NCBI RefSeq assembly: GCF_030867145.1
Contig: NC_134415.1
Span: forward strand, 16,842,417-16,906,416
Source: Opisthocomus hoazin
Lineage: Eukaryota; Chordata; Aves; Opisthocomiformes; Opisthocomidae
Direction of reading: 5' to 3'
DNA length: 64,000 nucleotides
Below, in pieces: positions 22,735 to 34,569 of the stretch. Under the pieces are notes generated by a model. That model worked only from the letters and a program-made list of their open reading frames with translations. It was not told the DNA's origin and did no database searches. A program made the position numbers and the translations under genes. How positions within the stretch are numbered: the stretch's first letter is position 1; each line of letters opens with the position of its first letter.

Positions 22735-25700
22735 TCAGAAGCTCAGCTGTCCAGGCCCCAGGGACTCCTCCAAGCCGTTTTCTTTGGTGGTGATGGCTTG
22801 GAGGTCAGTGACATGCCCAATGCCTTTGGTGACTCCTTCACGGAAAAGCAGCTTGGCTCCGATCTTCAAGTATTCAGGATGCTTGATGAACCTGAAACGG
22901 ACGACTGCCTTCTCTCCTGTCCGCAGCTTGTCCTGCAAAGAAAAAGAGGAGAGCTTAAACCCATCTACCATACCAACGCATGCAGGAGAGGTGCATGTGG
23001 ATGCTAAGAAGACGAGGCAAATGAGCAGGTTGCCTCCCTCAGACTGCATGGCTTGAGCTTGAGCCCTTCCCATTACTGTATGCATAAGGGGAGACAGGAA
23101 GACACAAGCTCTGGAGAGAGTTCACCTCCCTTCACAGTCTCACTGTAGTCCATCATGCTGCTTCTTTTGTGAGGAGGAAATTCTTTAACATGTAGGGAGT
23201 AAAAGCAACCAAATGGGCAGGATAAAGGGATGGAGTGCGCTCCTAGGAAGGGACACAGTCACTCAAGATACCAGCAGCCCCTAGCTTTACTAGAGGGCAT
23301 GGTGGAATCTCAACAAACCCCACAGGGAGGTCCATCTTCCTCCCCTTTCTTCCCATGCCTACCTTTCCATGGATCTTCTCTACGATAGCAGTCTGTCGCA
23401 CATTCCCCACGTGCACCGTCACCTGAAACCCCTTCCGGAAAGTCGTGGCATGGAACAGTAGCACGATCTCGGCTTCAAACACTGAGCAGATGGTGGGGTT
23501 CATTTCTGGGCTCACCATGACCATGCCCTGCACAACAACCCAAAGCTCAGACCAGTTAGGGTCAGTCCCCTTGCTTCTGAACAGCCCCCAAAACCACACA
23601 CACGTCTCCACTCTGTGACTTGGGCTTGCATCCCTTTCTCGGCCTTGTACTCATCCTACTTTGTAGCCTGGCCATTTCATTCCAGTCCAACAAGTTTCCC
23701 GCAAAGGTCTCTACTTCATTCCCACCCTGCGGTGGGTGGGAATGGTTGGACTTGATGATCTTAGAGGTCTTTTCCAACCTTAATGACTCTATGATTCTAT
23801 TCTGCCAATGGGGGATCTCCAGGGAAGCCTCCAGTCCTGCTCACTGGACCAGTTAGCAACCTGGCACAACAGGACTCACCTTGCGCAGCAGGGAGCGGTC
23901 GAAGGGTCCGAGGGCTAGCGTGGCTGCCTGCCCAGCCCGCAGCACACGGCAGGCAGAGCGGTTGCGCTGGATACTGCACACTTTCAGCCGCAGGAACTTC
24001 CCATCGTCAGTGGGACCAACTACCAGGTTCTCTCCTTCTCGGCAGATCCCACTGCCCAGGGCAGAAGAGCAGGACAGAGTTCGTCAGGAGACAGGGAAGA
24101 AATTTCACCCTCAAAGATCAACCTGCACAAACTCCCCAGGGCCAAGGAGGCGAGTGTCCTTGGGCTCTCACCCAGGACCAGCTAACAAGGATGCAAGGCT
24201 GGTGGGAACAGGGATTTTCTGCAGCGGGATCGAAAGCCACACCATCACTCCGAAGAATACCAGGGACAGACAGGGCCCAGTCTGTCCCCAGTGCTCTGCC
24301 ACACTGCATTGTTTCTGCTGCACAGACTGCAGCTGACGCCTGTTCTGTGTGGATGCGCTGGTAGCCAAACCGCTCTGATCCCTCCCGAACACTGAGGGAC
24401 AGCTGCCTTCTCATGGGGCAGCACGCAGTTAACCCCTGCTGGGATCGGAGCACTTCCCCTCTACATTTCCTCCCCCTGCTTGAGGAAGGAAGAAAGCAGC
24501 GCCTAGGGATCACGCCTAACGTCTGCTGACTCTGGGTCCCAGCGTGCCTGCCTTCAGCACGCTACAGGTCACATTCCCAATCCAGCAACTTTAGAGCAGA
24601 CTCCCTGCTTGCCACCACACGACCAATGGTCTGCTCGTGGCACCTCCCAACACCTCGCAGGGCTTTACCCTCTGGCAGCAGTCAGGACTGAGCCTTGCAC
24701 TGCTTCCACACCTGAGGCGGGTGACTACCCTTCTGGGAACTCCAGCAACCACTCACACCCACGCTTGTCTGCCTGGCCTCACTTACCTTGACAGAGTTCC
24801 TCCCACAACAGTCCCCACCTCTGGCACAGTATAAATTTCATCGACCTGCAGCAAGGCAACAAGAATAAGCTGCTCAGACTGCTGTGAAATAGCACCCCAG
24901 AATGAGGACAAGGTGCCTGCCCCTTGTGTGGAAGGAGGCAAGCTCTCTGCTGGTCATCAGGCACCATCTCAGAGCTTTCACCAGCTCCCATTAGAGGAAC
25001 CTCTGCCTTTTAAGTGGTAACCAGAGAAACAATCAACAGTGAGATGGGCATCCCTTCATTAGGACAGAGCCGCGCCAGCCAGAGCCAGCTTTTTTCAAGG
25101 ACAGAGTCCTTTCTTTAATGTCTCCCAATAGTCCAGCAGTTCACCACATCTCTCCCCATGGTGTCCAAATCCCTCAGATGTTTGTCACAGGTCACAGCAA
25201 CGAGTGCAGTACCAGAACTGGAAAGAAACTACCCTTACACACCTGAAACTCTGTGAGTTGTTGCATTAGTTCTTCCTGCTCTTTACTGTTGGTCAGTGGA
25301 GGGAGGATGTTGAGGAAGACTTTTAAGAGATCCAGGTTCTCCCCAGAAACACTGGACAACGTGAAGATTGGGGTGATGCTGCCAGACACAAATAGACAGG
25401 AATAAGCAGAAGGCCAGAGCGCAGCTGCAGAAGGTGGCTAGGATTCTGAATCTACCGAGTCCAGCAAGAGGACAGAGACTACAGCGATAAATGGCTAGAG
25501 CAGTAGGGCACATGGGCTAGGTACAACTCTGCAGTAACTCCTGCCTCAATGGTTGGTCCAGGCACCAATCCCCTGCCAACCCACACTTCTGTCATGGAGA
25601 AGTAACTCCAGCACAGCCTCGGGCACCTTCTGCTCCCAGAGCCCAGAAAAAGGCCTGGGAGGAGAAAATGCCTTCTTCAGGAATGCAAAGGTAGGCAAAT

Positions 25701-28700
25701 TGATAAGGAGCCAAGCTGTTCAACATGTGGTTGCCTCCCCCGTGGTGGCCCTTCCCCAGCTCCACACAGCAGCCCGGTCTCAATTGCCTGCTCCCAGCAG
25801 AAGAAAGGAACGGTCCCTTACTTGGGAGACTGTGCAAACTGCTGTGCTGCTGTAACAGCATCATCATCTGAGTTCACAAGCAGGGGGAGCTTGTTGCAGC
25901 CTGGCTGCTTCAGGATTCGCTCCAGCTGCTTCACTGTCCGTTCCACGGTGGCTTTCGAACACAAGTCAACTTTGCTGATGACAATGAAGAAGGGGACCTT
26001 GAGGGCCATGGCCAAGCCCAAGTGCTCTCGCGTTGTGCCTGCTGTAGGAGACAAGTGAGAGTGTAGGTGCAGTAGCAGTCATCACTGTTGCTTGTTTATG
26101 CGACAGCTACGTCTCCTGGCTCTCCCATGGGCCCACTCTAGAGATTTCACCCTAACTCCTTAGTTCATCGGGCAATGAAAAATCAAAATTGTTCTTTTAA
26201 ACAAAACCAAACATCAGTCCAGAAAAATAAAAACCACCAAGGACTTTTGTGACTGATCTGTTTGCTTCAGAAAGATGCAGTAGTTTTCATTCCTGGGCTA
26301 GAGTTTGCCAGAAAACAGCCACAAAAATGTCAAGAAAAGATGTGGGAGAACTCCAGCTGCCTCTTTACAAGGCTTCAGGATTCAGCACCCTTAAGAATAT
26401 GTCAAAGTTGTTTTTTTTCCTTACAAACACAGCCTCAAATTCCAAACAAAGCCTCTCTGTCCAGTGTACAGTTTAATGTGGTCTATAGCTGGTAAGAGGA
26501 TCCCAGCTCTGCTCCCCTCCCAGGCACTCATAGGCATTGGCTTACAGGAAATCAGTAGAGGCTTCCAGACTAATATTTTTTCCTGACAACCGTTCCCAGC
26601 TAACGAGGACCCACTCCCCCCGTTCTCCATTTCTCTTCACACGCTGCTGTCAATCCACGCAGGCAGGGCAACACTCACCAATGCCAGTGTTGGCGCTAAC
26701 CACCAGCATAGCAAAGTCCGGGCAGTAGCTGGTGAGGCCAAAGATGGTTGTTTTCAGGTACTTGTGGTGGCCAGCCAGGTCAATGAAAGTGATCATTTTG
26801 GAAGAACTCTCACAGATCTCTTCTGCTGTTCGGGAGTCACTGTAATTCACCACCTGAGGAACAGAAGGACTTGGTGAGAGAAGGAGCCCCAGCAGGCAAG
26901 TGAAGAAAACCCATCTATTCACTTTGACCTCAGAATTAGTGAGGAGGGATCATTCACCATGGGTACAAGAAATGTCTGTTCCAAATGGACAAGTAGCACT
27001 CAGGTTCAGCTAAAGGGACACAGAGCTGTGCCACCACTCTTTCCTCGTGTCCCACTCACAGGACGGTAGTCCTATTCTCCAGCCTTCTGGATTCAGCAAC
27101 CCACTCCCTCACCTCTCCTTTGCTGTTGAAGCCGAGGATCTCAAAGCTGATGCTCGACGTTCTTCCTGACTGGATTTCATGGAGATGACGGAAGAGGTTG
27201 AGGCGTGCTCTGCCCCGCCCATTGTCCAGCTCTCCTTGTGTTAGGACACCCAACAGGGTTGACTTCCCTGAGTCCACATTCCCCAGCACAGCTACTCGCA
27301 GATCTAAGAACTACAGGAAGAAGAACAAAGCAATCATGAAACGTAACCACTGCTGTGCTGAGTGTGCATAAACACTACACAGTAGTGGGGATGCACCTTG
27401 GAGAGCTTCCCTCCACGGTGGACACCACGCAGCGTAATCTTGCTCAGATTCTGCTCTTGCTTCCAGCAAACCACTGCCCAGGAGTTGTGATACATTCTCT
27501 AGAGCTTTGATATCAGAAAAAAAGGCCATTTGCTGCAGCAGGACCCCTAAATCCTTCCTTGCTTGCACACTGGCCAGCACCAGAACTGCTGCGGTAGAAG
27601 TGAAGTAATTTCTCACCTCTGATCCAGGCAATCTCCCCTACTGGGATCTGCCTCAACCACAATCTTGGAGATGAAAAGTGTTATCATCAAGCCTCCTTCT
27701 GGCAGCTCGTTAAAGCATTTGCTGCGGGCCAATCTATGACAAAGTGCCTCTAGGGTTTGGGCTCCCATCCCAAAGGGAAGCTGCTTGTATGAAGCCTCTC
27801 AGTCTGCAGCAGGAGAGGACGGCCACGGCGCAGGTCCTTACCTGCTGGTTGTCAGGCACCTTTCGGACAAGGACCTCCGTTATCTTCCTTGGAACGTCGC
27901 TGTCATAATCAACCTCCCTCTCTCGCAGTACCGTAATGTCAGCCCCAACCCTGCCACAAATGCGAAAAGAAGGAGTGAGGCACACTGGTACTCCACAGCT
28001 CTTGCACCTCTAGAATCACAGCTGGCAAAGTGAATGGGATGAAAGCTGGGCATAGCAGGGAAGGAGCCTCAAGCTTTCAGCCAAAAGCCCTATAACTGCC
28101 TTTGTACTTCCAGAGGCTCATGATGAGGGAATTTCAGTCATACATGGGCTTTGCAGAATGGAGCCACTGGCTCCTCGGGGGACTCCTGGGGCCGAGCCTC
28201 TTTACTGGAGGCTGTTTATGCCTGCGGGTCCCGCAGATGAAAGGGAACACGTACTTCTCTGCCATTCGGCGCAGTGTCTTCAGCGAGGCACGCATCTCCT
28301 CCTCCGAGAGGCCCACCAGCAGCCCGTTGTCCTCCACGCCGATCTGATAGACGGCCTCGCCTCGGCCTTCCTGTAGTCGCCACTTCATCTGTGTCACCAG
28401 GTGCTCAAAGCGATATTGCGAGGGATTCACTAGTTTTAGCTGTTTAGTGGAGGGGGCAGTTACAGTCACAGCCTGGATGCAGAGGGAATCCCATTGCCCA
28501 AGCCAGCAACTCCCTAACCCAGCACCATGAAGCAATGCCCCCGACTCTGACCCACTTCTAGAAAACACAGCCCATGTTAGTGCCTGCACAGAAGCCACAG
28601 GACAGGTCAGGAAGGGTTTCACAAAGGTGCATACACATGGGAGAAGAACTTTCCTGCATCTTGCCAAAGGGATCTGCACCCTGCCTGCTCTGGGGGTAAA

Positions 28701-31436
28701 GGCAGCACTGTGGGACCCATCTGTGACACAGGAGCCAAGTAAGTGCAGACAGCAGAACAGCCACAAGAAAGTGACAAATGATTATCAGGGACACCTGCAG
28801 CTCTCTCTCAGAAGGAAGATTTCAGGAAAAATACAGTGGGTCTTGTCTCCTAAAACAGATTCCTAAAAATGAGCACCGAGATCAAACTCTTCCAGCTCAG
28901 CATACTGGGTATTGCTAGGCTCACTGACACCGAAGATGACTGACAGTTCCTTAGTGTAGCATCCACTTTTCTGTCCCTTCCTTGGACATGTTCCCCATAT
29001 GCTGCCTTTGGTGAAGTTACTCACTGCAAAATAACCCTCTGGGAGGAACACCTCCTTCTGCAACCTCAGAAGGCTCACCTTGTACTCGATGTTCCCATCT
29101 TCTGCCTGGTTAGAGAACGAAACAAGAGAGAAAGGTTAGATGCTGCGCCAGCAGGGACTTCTATGGGCATCAGCAGCCCAGATGCTCTGCAGCTTGTGCT
29201 GATGGTTTCAGAGAGAGGGAAAGTGGCAGAAATATACTATGTTAAGTCACAGCCTCTTCTGCCATTCATCCCTACACTCAGCTGGAACTTCCTTTAGGTT
29301 TGTTTCTGCTGTTTGCATCCTACGTCATGAAAACTAGAGGACAAAACTAGAGCAGAGGGTAATACTGTTTTGGGAGGATTTTTTTACTGTCAGTAAAGAA
29401 TAGGGCCAGTCTAACAGCCACAGAGAGAGTTCCAGTTTCAAAAGGCACAGGCCAGCAGATGATTAAAAGTCTCCCCCCTCACCCACAATGCCACCCGCTC
29501 CCACCCTATCCAGCAGCTTCCATCCACCCAAAGTGCACAGAAACAGGGGACTGGGAACAAAAGTTGCTGCCTCCTCTCCTGCATGCTGATACCCTCCCTC
29601 CCTCAATTAGTTTTTCATTGACTCTTTTCCATATCTTGCGTATCCTGTCTCTGCAAGAGAGAAGGACTACAGACATAAAGAAGCAAGCTACTGACTTCTT
29701 TGCAGTACAACAAGCTGGCCGCTAACCTGGCAGTTCTGGAGGACTGGGCCTGACTGGGACTGTCTGTATACAACGTGCTCAGAACTTTCCCAGGAAGGGC
29801 TGGAGGCAGACTGGGTTGTCACAGAAAGGCCCAGGTACTCATCAAGCTCACTCCAACCACACCAAGCTCCAGCTTTCCAGATAGAATGTGTAGCCAATAT
29901 CGAAATAATTTACCCACTGATTTGGTCTAAGGACAACTGAGAAAGGACTGGAGCCTGCAGAGAGCCAAGTACTCTGGCAGACTAAATGGGGCTGCCAACA
30001 CTAAGCACTTCCTTTTCCTCTGGACACTGATTTGCATGTCAGGAGAGGCAACAGCCCTCTCCTTGCCTTCCAGCTCAGTTGCTAACCACAGCAGTGCTTG
30101 TGGTGGCAAAAGGCCAACAGAAGGAAATTCTGAACTGTCAGCTCAGCTCTCGGGCAGCGGAGCTATGCACTGAGAGAAGGATACTTGCAGGTTTTCCTCT
30201 CTTGCCAGCTACCAGCTTTCCAGCTCTAAGAAAAACACATTCACGTACTGCACTGTCGTCTAAATCAGGAGGTGGGTTTCTTTCATGGCAGCTGAGGCTA
30301 GAAAAGCAACAAGCCGAGACTCACTGGGCCACGTCCTGCAGAGTAGCCAGGGACAGCAAGCTGTGCCGAAGCCACCGGGGGCTGTCCGGCCTCTGGCTGC
30401 AGGCAACAAAACCCGAACTGCGGCTGCAGGGGACAATCCTGCCCGCCGAGAAGATCCAACAGCAGCGAAGCGCTCTCTTCCCTGCTTGCCAAGAGTCGCA
30501 GCCCTGCCTTGCGGGGGAACTGCTCCCTCCCAGCGCGGGCTCTTCTGCCTTTTACAGCGAGTTCACTGAGTGGGGCCAAGCAAGTGACCCTGGGGCAGCG
30601 CAATGCTCGCACAGCGGCAGCCCTGTCAGAGCGACGCCAACCGCCTGAACTAACCATCACCCCCACTTACTACCAAAACCATTTTCTCCTCTGGCAAGAG
30701 GCAAGTGCCTCGGACGCCATCAGCATCCCCACGTAAGAAACCAGTTGCCAGATCAGCTGGGAGGGGAGACACTGGAACCTGCTGAGTTTGGAACCTGCCT
30801 ATGAGTTTGGCAGCTGGAAGGAGACTTGGACCCACCGGACGGGCTCTTGGGGAGGGATGCGAACAGGATGCTCGGGACTGCGAGCCGAGCAGAGCTTTAT
30901 TCCCAAAGCTATTTTGTTCCCCGACGGCAAAGCACCCGCGGACGGACGCCGGGCAGCGAGAACGGACAGGGCTTGGCGGACCACGCCGGGAGCTCGCCGG
31001 CACGGGGGGCACCGGCCCCGCCACGACAAAGCCCGGCGAAGAGGCCGGGGCTGCGGGACCGCCCGCAAGGCTGCCGCCCCGCCCCGGGACCCTCGGCCGA
31101 GCCCCTCCAGAAACCGCCTCCGCCACCGCACCCGCCGGGGCCCGGGGCCGGCAAGCCCCGCCGCACCGCGCCGCCCGCCCCCCCCCTCCAGCCCCCGGCC
31201 CTGACACCCCGGGGCGCACCCTCCGCGGCCGAGGGGACGCGGCGGCCGGCGGAGCTCACCTCGGGCGGCAGGTACGGCGGGTTGTTGGCCTTCCCCCCCC
31301 GGCTCCGCCCGTTCTTCTTCTTCGCCTTCGAGCCGCCGCCGGGCGCCGGCCCCCCGCGCCCCCGCAGCGCCCCGCCCGCCCCGCCGCCCCCCGGCCGGCA
31401 GCAGCCCCCGAACAGCTCCGACACCCGCGAGTCCAT
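22735..31436 (-). CDS. GTPBP2: GTP-binding protein 2, complete (12 coding exons, 606 aa)
   Basis: GTPBP2 is a translational GTPase of the EF-Tu/HBS1-like class that works with Pelota to rescue stalled ribosomes. Exons on the minus strand: 31260-31436, 29079-29105, 28255-28439, 27842-27950, 27113-27310, 26679-26853, 25822-26041, 25243-25378, 24787-24845, 23880-24051, 23363-23527, 22735-22932. All have GT/AG and compatible phases. The N terminus [13 protein letters not shown] matches human, followed by a Gly-rich stretch and a basic [22 protein letters not shown] segment. G-domain motifs: G1 GNVDSGKST (176-184), G3 DLAGH (257-261) and G4 SKVD (313-316). EF-Tu domain 2 and 3-like beta barrels follow. 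Human is 602 residues. The last dozen or so residues ([15 protein letters not shown]) differ from the human tail. Exon 2 is only 27 nt. Start choice rests on the conserved N terminus. Confidence 0.97.
23735..23801 (+). mobile_element. CR1 retrotransposon 3' end fragment
   Basis: The stretch GGTTGGACTTGATGATCTTAGAGGTC...CCAACCTTAATGACTCTATGATTCTAT is the classic avian CR1 3' terminus with its ATTCTATGATTCTAT-type tail. It is a short, 5'-truncated copy within GTPBP2 intron 10, antisense to GTPBP2. It is the best marker of sauropsid origin in the window. Confidence 0.92.
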
Positions 31437-32445
31437 GGCGGACGGCGCGGCCCCGCCGCAGCCCCCGCTCCCCGCCCGGGCTCCCCGCCCCGGCCCCGCC
31501 GCCACCGACGGCCGCGCGGCGCCACGGGAAACGGAGTCCCGCCCGCCGCCCCGCTCGGAACTACAGCTCCCGGCGCACCCCGCGGCACCCCGCCCCGCTC
31601 CCTCACGGGCTCCCTCCGCGGGGGCGGATGGGAGTTGGAGTCCGAGCGAGAGCGCCGGTCCCCTGCCCCACGGAGCGTTCTGCCAGCCGCCGCCGCCGCC
31701 GCGCCCTGTTTTTCTCCGCCGCGTCCCGCGGGGAGCGCGACGCTCCGTCAGCGTTTGCCCAAGTTTTCACGCTTCTCTCGGCGCTTTTACCAGGCAGCCG
31801 AAGCTGCTGCGAGGGAAGCCCGCTCCCGCCCGCCCTCCTCTCGCCGTGCCGCGGCGGCAGCGCCCAATGGGGCTGCGGCCACGTTGTTTCCAAACACGGC
31901 AGCTCCCGCGGAGCGCAGGCTCCCGCCCCCGCCTCCCGGCCGGGAGGAGCAGCGCCCGCCGCGGGGCAGAGGGACCGCAGCCAGCGGCGCCATCCGGCGG
32001 CGGCAGGGGGAGCTCAGCGGCCCGGGGGCTGCCGGCGGGGCTTCGCCCCCTCGCTGCCGCGCACCCTGCTCCGGGCGGGGGGGGAAACCACCAGCCTTGC
32101 AAGGAGGCAGCCGCAGCTCACGGCGCCGGTGGTCGGGCTAAGGCAGCCGGGCCTGCCGCAGCCGCCCCGGTGCCTCCTCAGCCCCACCGACCGCCCCGGC
32201 GGCGGCCCCCAAGCCCCGGGCCGGCGAGGAGGAGAGGTCAGCTCAGCCCGTCCCGCTCCCCGGGGCTGGGCCGGGCCGCCCAGGGACCCTCCTTCTACCA
32301 GACCGAGGCCAGCCCCGCCTCTCCCCGCCGAACACGGCGCCCGCACCTGCGGCAGCCGCGCGGGGGGGGCCGTTGCGCTGCTCCCATGATACCCCGCGGC
32401 GGCGGCCATTCAAATCCCAGCCGGATGCGCTCCCCTGCCCAGGAA
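31437..32445. promoter_or_regulatory. Bidirectional CpG-island promoter, GTPBP2 / MAD2L1BP
   Basis: This is a 1009-bp gap between the GTPBP2 start codon (minus, 31436) and the MAD2L1BP start codon (plus, 32446). It is extremely GC- and CpG-rich, and the island extends from roughly 30,830 into MAD2L1BP intron 1. No TATA box is evident. It contains a ZNF143-type motif near GTPBP2. Stop codons are so rare here that long spurious open frames run in most frames. Confidence 0.75.
31560..31579 (+). promoter_or_regulatory. ZNF143/THAP11-type motif near GTPBP2
   Basis: ACTACAGCTCCCGGCGCACC matches the ACTACAnnTCCC core and nearly repeats the element seen at 8896-8915 in the other bidirectional promoter. 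It lies about 125 bp upstream of the GTPBP2 start codon. Confidence 0.6.
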
Positions 32446-34569
32446 ATGGCGGCTCCCGGCGTCACGGTGGCTCCCGCCCGAGCGGCCCCTCCCGCGTCCC
32501 GGCTCCTCGTAGCTGAGGCGCTGCCGGCCCTGGATCGCGGTGGCGGGATGAGACCCCGGCGGAGCGGGCCGGCGGCCGCCTGCCCGTCGGTTTCCGTGGT
32601 GTTCCCGGGCGCCGTGAGCCGGGAGAGCTGCTGCCGCTTCGCCTGCGAGCTCCTCAAGCACGTCCTGCACCAGCGGCACCAGCTCCCGCTGCCCTACGAG
32701 CAGCTCGCCTACTTCTGCCGGCGGGCAGCGCAGGTCTGGGGAGCGGCCCCGGGCCCGGGGGGGCGGGGGAGACACGGCCGGGGCGGCCCCGGGCCTGAAG
32801 ATGGGGGGGGGGGGGGTGGAAGGCCGGTGGAGGCCTCAGGCCCGGGGGGAACACACACGGTCGGGAGGGCCCCGGGCCCGGAGATGGGGGGGGTGGGGAA
32901 AGGCCGGTGGAGGCCCCAGGCCCGGGGGGGAACACACACGGTCGGGAGGGCCCCGGGCCCGGAGATTGGGGGGGGTGGAAGGCCGGTAGAGGCCCCAGGC
33001 CCGGGGTGGGGGGGTACACGGCTGGGAGGGACCCAGGTCCGGAGATGGGGGGGGGGGGGGGAAGGCCGGTAGAGGCCCCAGGCTCGGGGGGACCACACAC
33101 GGCTGGGAGGGGCCCGGAGATTGGGGGGGGGGGGGGGCGGGGGGAAGGGGGGGGAAAGGCCGGTAGAAGCCCCAGGCCCGGGGGGACCACACACGGCCGG
33201 GAGGGCCCCGGGCCCGGAGATGGGGGGGGGGAAGGCCGGTAGAGGCCCCAGGCCCGGGGGGAACACACATGGCCGGGAGGGCCCCGGGCCCGGAGATTGG
33301 GAGGGGTGGAAGGCCGGTGGAGGCCCCAGGCCCGGGGTGGGGGGGTACACGGCCGGGAGGGACCCAGGCCCGGAGATGGGGGGGGCAAGGCTGGTAGAGG
33401 CCCCAGGCTCGGGGGGAACACACACGGCTGGGAGGGACCCGGGCCCGGAGATGGGGGGGGGGGGGGGGCTGCGTCGTTTGAGCTCCAGCTGTCCCCTGAC
33501 CGCTGTAGCTCAGAAACCGCCGTTATGCTGCACCAGCTGCTGCTGAGGTAACGCGCCCGGTGGTAGCTGTGTGCTGGAATGTCACCACAGCTTCATTTAA
33601 AAAAAAAAAAAAAAAGCTTTAGGCTGGGTGGGTAAAGGTCTCAACAAGTTACTGTTTACGTCTTGTTCCACTTTCCGCTCACAGCATGTAACTGTTCTGT
33701 TTGTTACTCAACTTTAAGATAACAAAAAATCAATATGAAGTGGTTTAGTGGTGATAGCTGATCTTTAAAACATGGGGCTTCTGATTCTTGTGGGAATTCA
33801 TCAACAGTGTGGCTCAGATTTAAACCGAGTAGCTATGGAGCGGCCTTTTGTGATCCTCTTGGATCTCCTGATTCTATATGTGGGTACCTATATCTCTTAA
33901 AAGCAGCATTAAACCCTTTGAACCCCCATTGACTTTCAGGGATGGGATGGGCCATGCTTTCTGAGGAGTGTATTAGAACTAATATGTCCTAATAATGAAG
34001 TGTCCTCATGTTTTTGGGTTTTTTTTTTTGTTTCCCAGGATGGAGATGTGATTAAGAAGCCACGCTCCATGGACCTGGCAAGCAAGAAGTGCCAGCAGGT
34101 GCTGATGGAGCTGGAGGGAGTGCTGCAGCACTTGGAAGTCATGTTTAGTTTGACACTGGTTCCTCGAGTTCTTATCCTACTTGGAGGCAACGTCATGAGA
34201 CCCAAGGAGCTCTATGAGCTCAACTTGGAGGGTATCTATGAGGGCAGTGCTGAGGTGAGCCTGAAAACTGCATCCTGTGTTCGCAAGCTCTTTCACTCGC
34301 TCTTCATTGCAGATGTCTTCAGCGAACTTAAGGCTCTCCCTGTGGTGGGCACTGTTGTTATGCTCCAAGGACACCGCGATTGTGGTGTCGATTGGTTCCG
34401 GCCCAAGCTCAACTATAAAGTGCCAACCCAAGGGAGGAAACTAACTGTCAACTTGTCCTGTGATGGAGACGTCAACATAAGTGCCTCGCTGCCTGAGCAT
34501 ATGACTTCTGCCTGGGAGGACTACGTCTGGTTTCAAGCACCAGTGACACTCAGAGGCTTTCATGAATGA
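32446..34569 (+). CDS. MAD2L1BP: MAD2L1-binding protein (p31comet), complete (3 coding exons, 285 aa)
   Basis: p31comet binds closed MAD2 and, with TRIP13, dismantles the mitotic checkpoint complex to silence the spindle checkpoint. Exons: 32446-32733, 33509-33547, 34039-34569. Conserved blocks include VVFPGAVSRESCCRFACELL, QLPLPYEQL, LVPRVLILLGGN, GTVVMLQGHRDCG, WFRPKLNYKVP and the C-terminal WEDYVWFQAPVTLRGF. Human is 274 residues. I chose the ATG at 32446 because it gives MAAPG, like human MAAPE, with a good Kozak context; in-frame ATGs also exist at 32425 and 32548. The exon 1 donor is the weak-looking CAG|GTCTGG. Exon 2 is 39 nt and uses the TAG acceptor at 33507-33508; the next AG, five bases on, would shift frame into a stop. 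Intron 1 is dominated by a minisatellite. The middle exon assignment is the least certain part. Confidence 0.93.
32780..33470 (+). repeat. About 80-bp GC-rich minisatellite in MAD2L1BP intron 1
   Basis: There are about eight imperfect copies of a unit containing GGCCGGT(G/A)GAGGCC, a CAGGCCCGGGG stretch, an ACACACACGG stretch, GGGAGGGCCCCGG, and GGAGAT followed by a long G run. The GGCCGG marks fall near 32820, 32901, 32981, 33063, 33157, 33233 and 33311, and a variant near 33388, so spacing is 76-94 bp. G runs reach about 16 bases on the plus strand, which is the coding strand, so the RNA would be G-rich. Assembly length here may be unreliable. Confidence 0.93.

Noticed and set aside
30801-33072. 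Long open frames (446 and 748 codons) on the plus strand through the GTPBP2/MAD2L1BP CpG island
   Set aside because: Composition is Pro/Arg/Gly/Ala-rich, as expected from stop-poor CpG DNA. Only the 32446-32733 part shows protein similarity (MAD2L1BP exon 1).
32654-33425. Minus-strand open frames of about 240-255 codons with repeated GPGASTGLPPP-like peptides
   Set aside because: They are translations of the G-rich minisatellite. Several frames are open at once because the units lack stops.
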